Below are positions 62,701-64,000 of a stretch of 64,000 nucleotides of DNA, in pieces. This DNA comes from Cinclus cinclus (taxonomy: Eukaryota > Chordata > Aves > Passeriformes > Cinclidae): the NCBI RefSeq assembly GCF_963662255.1, contig NC_085046.1, forward strand, positions 135,637,392 to 135,701,391, in the 5' to 3' direction. Below the pieces are notes generated by a model. The model was not told where the DNA came from and did not search any database. It saw nothing but the letters and a program-made list of their open reading frames with translations. The first letter of the stretch is position 1; the number at the start of each line of letters is the position of its first letter. Both the position numbers and the translations under genes were made by a program.

Positions 62701-64000
62701 AGTAAAAATATAAAAAGGCATAGTATTATTTTAAATGGAAAGTTAAAACGATTATTGGTTTAATACAGAATCTGTCAGATTCTGACAGTGCTGTACATAT
62801 GAAATGGTAACCAACTTCTAGTTTATAATTCCCCCTGGTTTGGATATCAAATGCAAATACAGTGACAGGTCAGCCCATCTTTCCTTGCACCAGGCTGTTC
62901 TTTTTTATGATTGCACATAGAAGAGCAAAATTTAGTAAGCCAGGGTGATATAATCAAAGTGGTATCACTTTGTTCCTCTCAATTTCATTGCAAAATCAAT
63001 AAAGTCTTCAAAAAGCACATGGGGTGAGAGGAGGAGAAAGGGAAGCAACAAACTGTATAGTAATGAAAGCAGAAAATAAGTTATTTTTACTTCAGTTACT
63101 AAAGTAGAGAGGTACTTCCATTATGTTTCTTTCATTGTCTTGGCTTCATGATGTAATTTCCTCAGATATTTAATGTTCTCCATTTCCTTCCTTCCAGCCT
63201 GAAGGTCATTCTGCTGGTCAAACCTATCAGGTATCTGGCCTCTTTGCTTACACATCCTCATCCCACAGTGACCTGTACTATGTTCCCTGCAATGTCAGAA
63301 AGATCCACAATAGAACCACAGCACTTAGTAAAAAATATTAAAAGTATTTAAGTATTTAGATAGTCCAAATATAGTTGTAGTGTATAATGAGGAGTAAGAG
63401 ACCAGTGAATGAGAGCTAGAATGTGCAGTATTTTGAGCTTGCACCTTGCAAAGCAGTGCAGCCTCACAGCCACCACTGAAGTTTTTGGGTTCATTGAAAG
63501 GATATTTTGCCTTTCCTAAAGATTTTAATTCTTCCTTCACACCAAAAAAGATTTGGCATATAACTGTGTAAACATGAATCATGATTATCATCCACAAGAT
63601 TTTATATCCAATCTATGCATTGCACAATTGATTGCAAAAATAGTGAAATCCAAATTTTAAAAAATAAGCAGTAAGGGATTGCAATACCTTTTCTAGACAG
63701 GAAATCAGCATGCTTAAAATAGCTGTATAAATTCCAACCCTACATGAGTCTGAGCTGTCCTTTACTTACATTTTGAAGACATGTCAATAAAATCATCTAA
63801 TAAAATTTATCTCCTCAAATTGATTAGACAGAGGAAAGTTAAACAGTAGTAAGTATTTTGCAGAATAATTTCAGATGATAAGGAAATGCATGACTCCAGC
63901 TTTGAAGATTATATATGTTTGATGGCCATTATCTACTATGCTAAGAGAACGTTTTGAGAAATTCTAAACCAAACTCAAAATAAGAAATTAGTTTTTAGGC
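59767..64000. other. AT-rich DNA, no gene seen
   Basis: Nothing coding was recognised. The 61101-61343 minus frame (80 codons) has no domain I know. An AATTT microsatellite is the only clear repeat. Confidence 0.55.
62615..62648. repeat. (AATTT)n pentanucleotide microsatellite
   Basis: Six perfect AATTT units plus a partial one; the same motif in reverse-complement orientation to the one at 22515-22547. Confidence 0.95.

Noticed and set aside
1..64000. Bacterial or phage systems, CRISPR arrays, tRNA or rRNA genes
   Set aside because: Composition, CR1 and ERVL content mark this as bird nuclear DNA; no spaced direct repeats, tRNA cloverleaf or rRNA sequence was seen.

Overview
This is an AT-rich, gene-poor stretch of vertebrate nuclear DNA, almost certainly from a bird and probably a songbird. 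The main evidence is the repeat content. Several 5'-truncated CR1 LINEs are present, some with the avian 3' tail (variants of ATTCTATGATTCTATGAT). There is an env-less ERVL-like retrovirus with close-set gag-pro-pol, and several LTR types that I recognise from avian genomes. I found no host protein-coding exon, tRNA, rRNA, CRISPR array or bacterial operon. The window could be intergenic or lie inside a very long intron; the sequence alone cannot say which.

Layout. 1-6640 is AT-rich unique DNA. 6643-7175 holds a C/A-rich tract and a GC-elevated patch with a perfect 10-bp hairpin. 9661-15343 is the main element: a minus-strand ERVL-like provirus read right to left as gag (two frames), protease, reverse transcriptase, RNase H, integrase, a purine-rich tract and the 3' LTR. 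It has no env and no 5' LTR. 16950-17460 is an unclassified GC-rich island. 22832-23885 is an old LTR of about 1 kb on the minus strand. 32665-33424 is a solo LTR related to the provirus LTR, flanked by perfect 5-bp target duplications. 34340-35158 is a CR1 piece, followed by an LTR fragment and a long CTTC/TTTCTC microsatellite. 36351-36850 is a CR1 on the minus strand. 40795-41905 is a CR1 split by a 379-bp solo LTR with a visible TATA-like box and polyadenylation signal. 48601-48711 is probably an LTR 3' tail. 51980-52163, 55018-55550 and 58300-59766 are further CR1 copies. The rest is AT-rich DNA with short low-complexity tracts.

The provirus genes would have worked together: Gag builds the particle, the protease matures it, RT and RNase H make the DNA copy, and integrase inserts it. 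This copy is defective. gag changes frame, pol carries two in-frame TGA codons, the integrase zinc finger lacks its second cysteine, and the 5' LTR is absent. The longest intact reading frame is RNase H plus integrase, with over 480 codons open.

No new functional system is evident. The points most worth a second look are the gag/pro UAG codon lying inside a perfect hairpin, the pro/RT frame overlap, the unusual hydrophobic and Pro/Glu-rich Gag N-terminus, the nested LTR in CR1, and a small cluster of p53-family-like half-sites.
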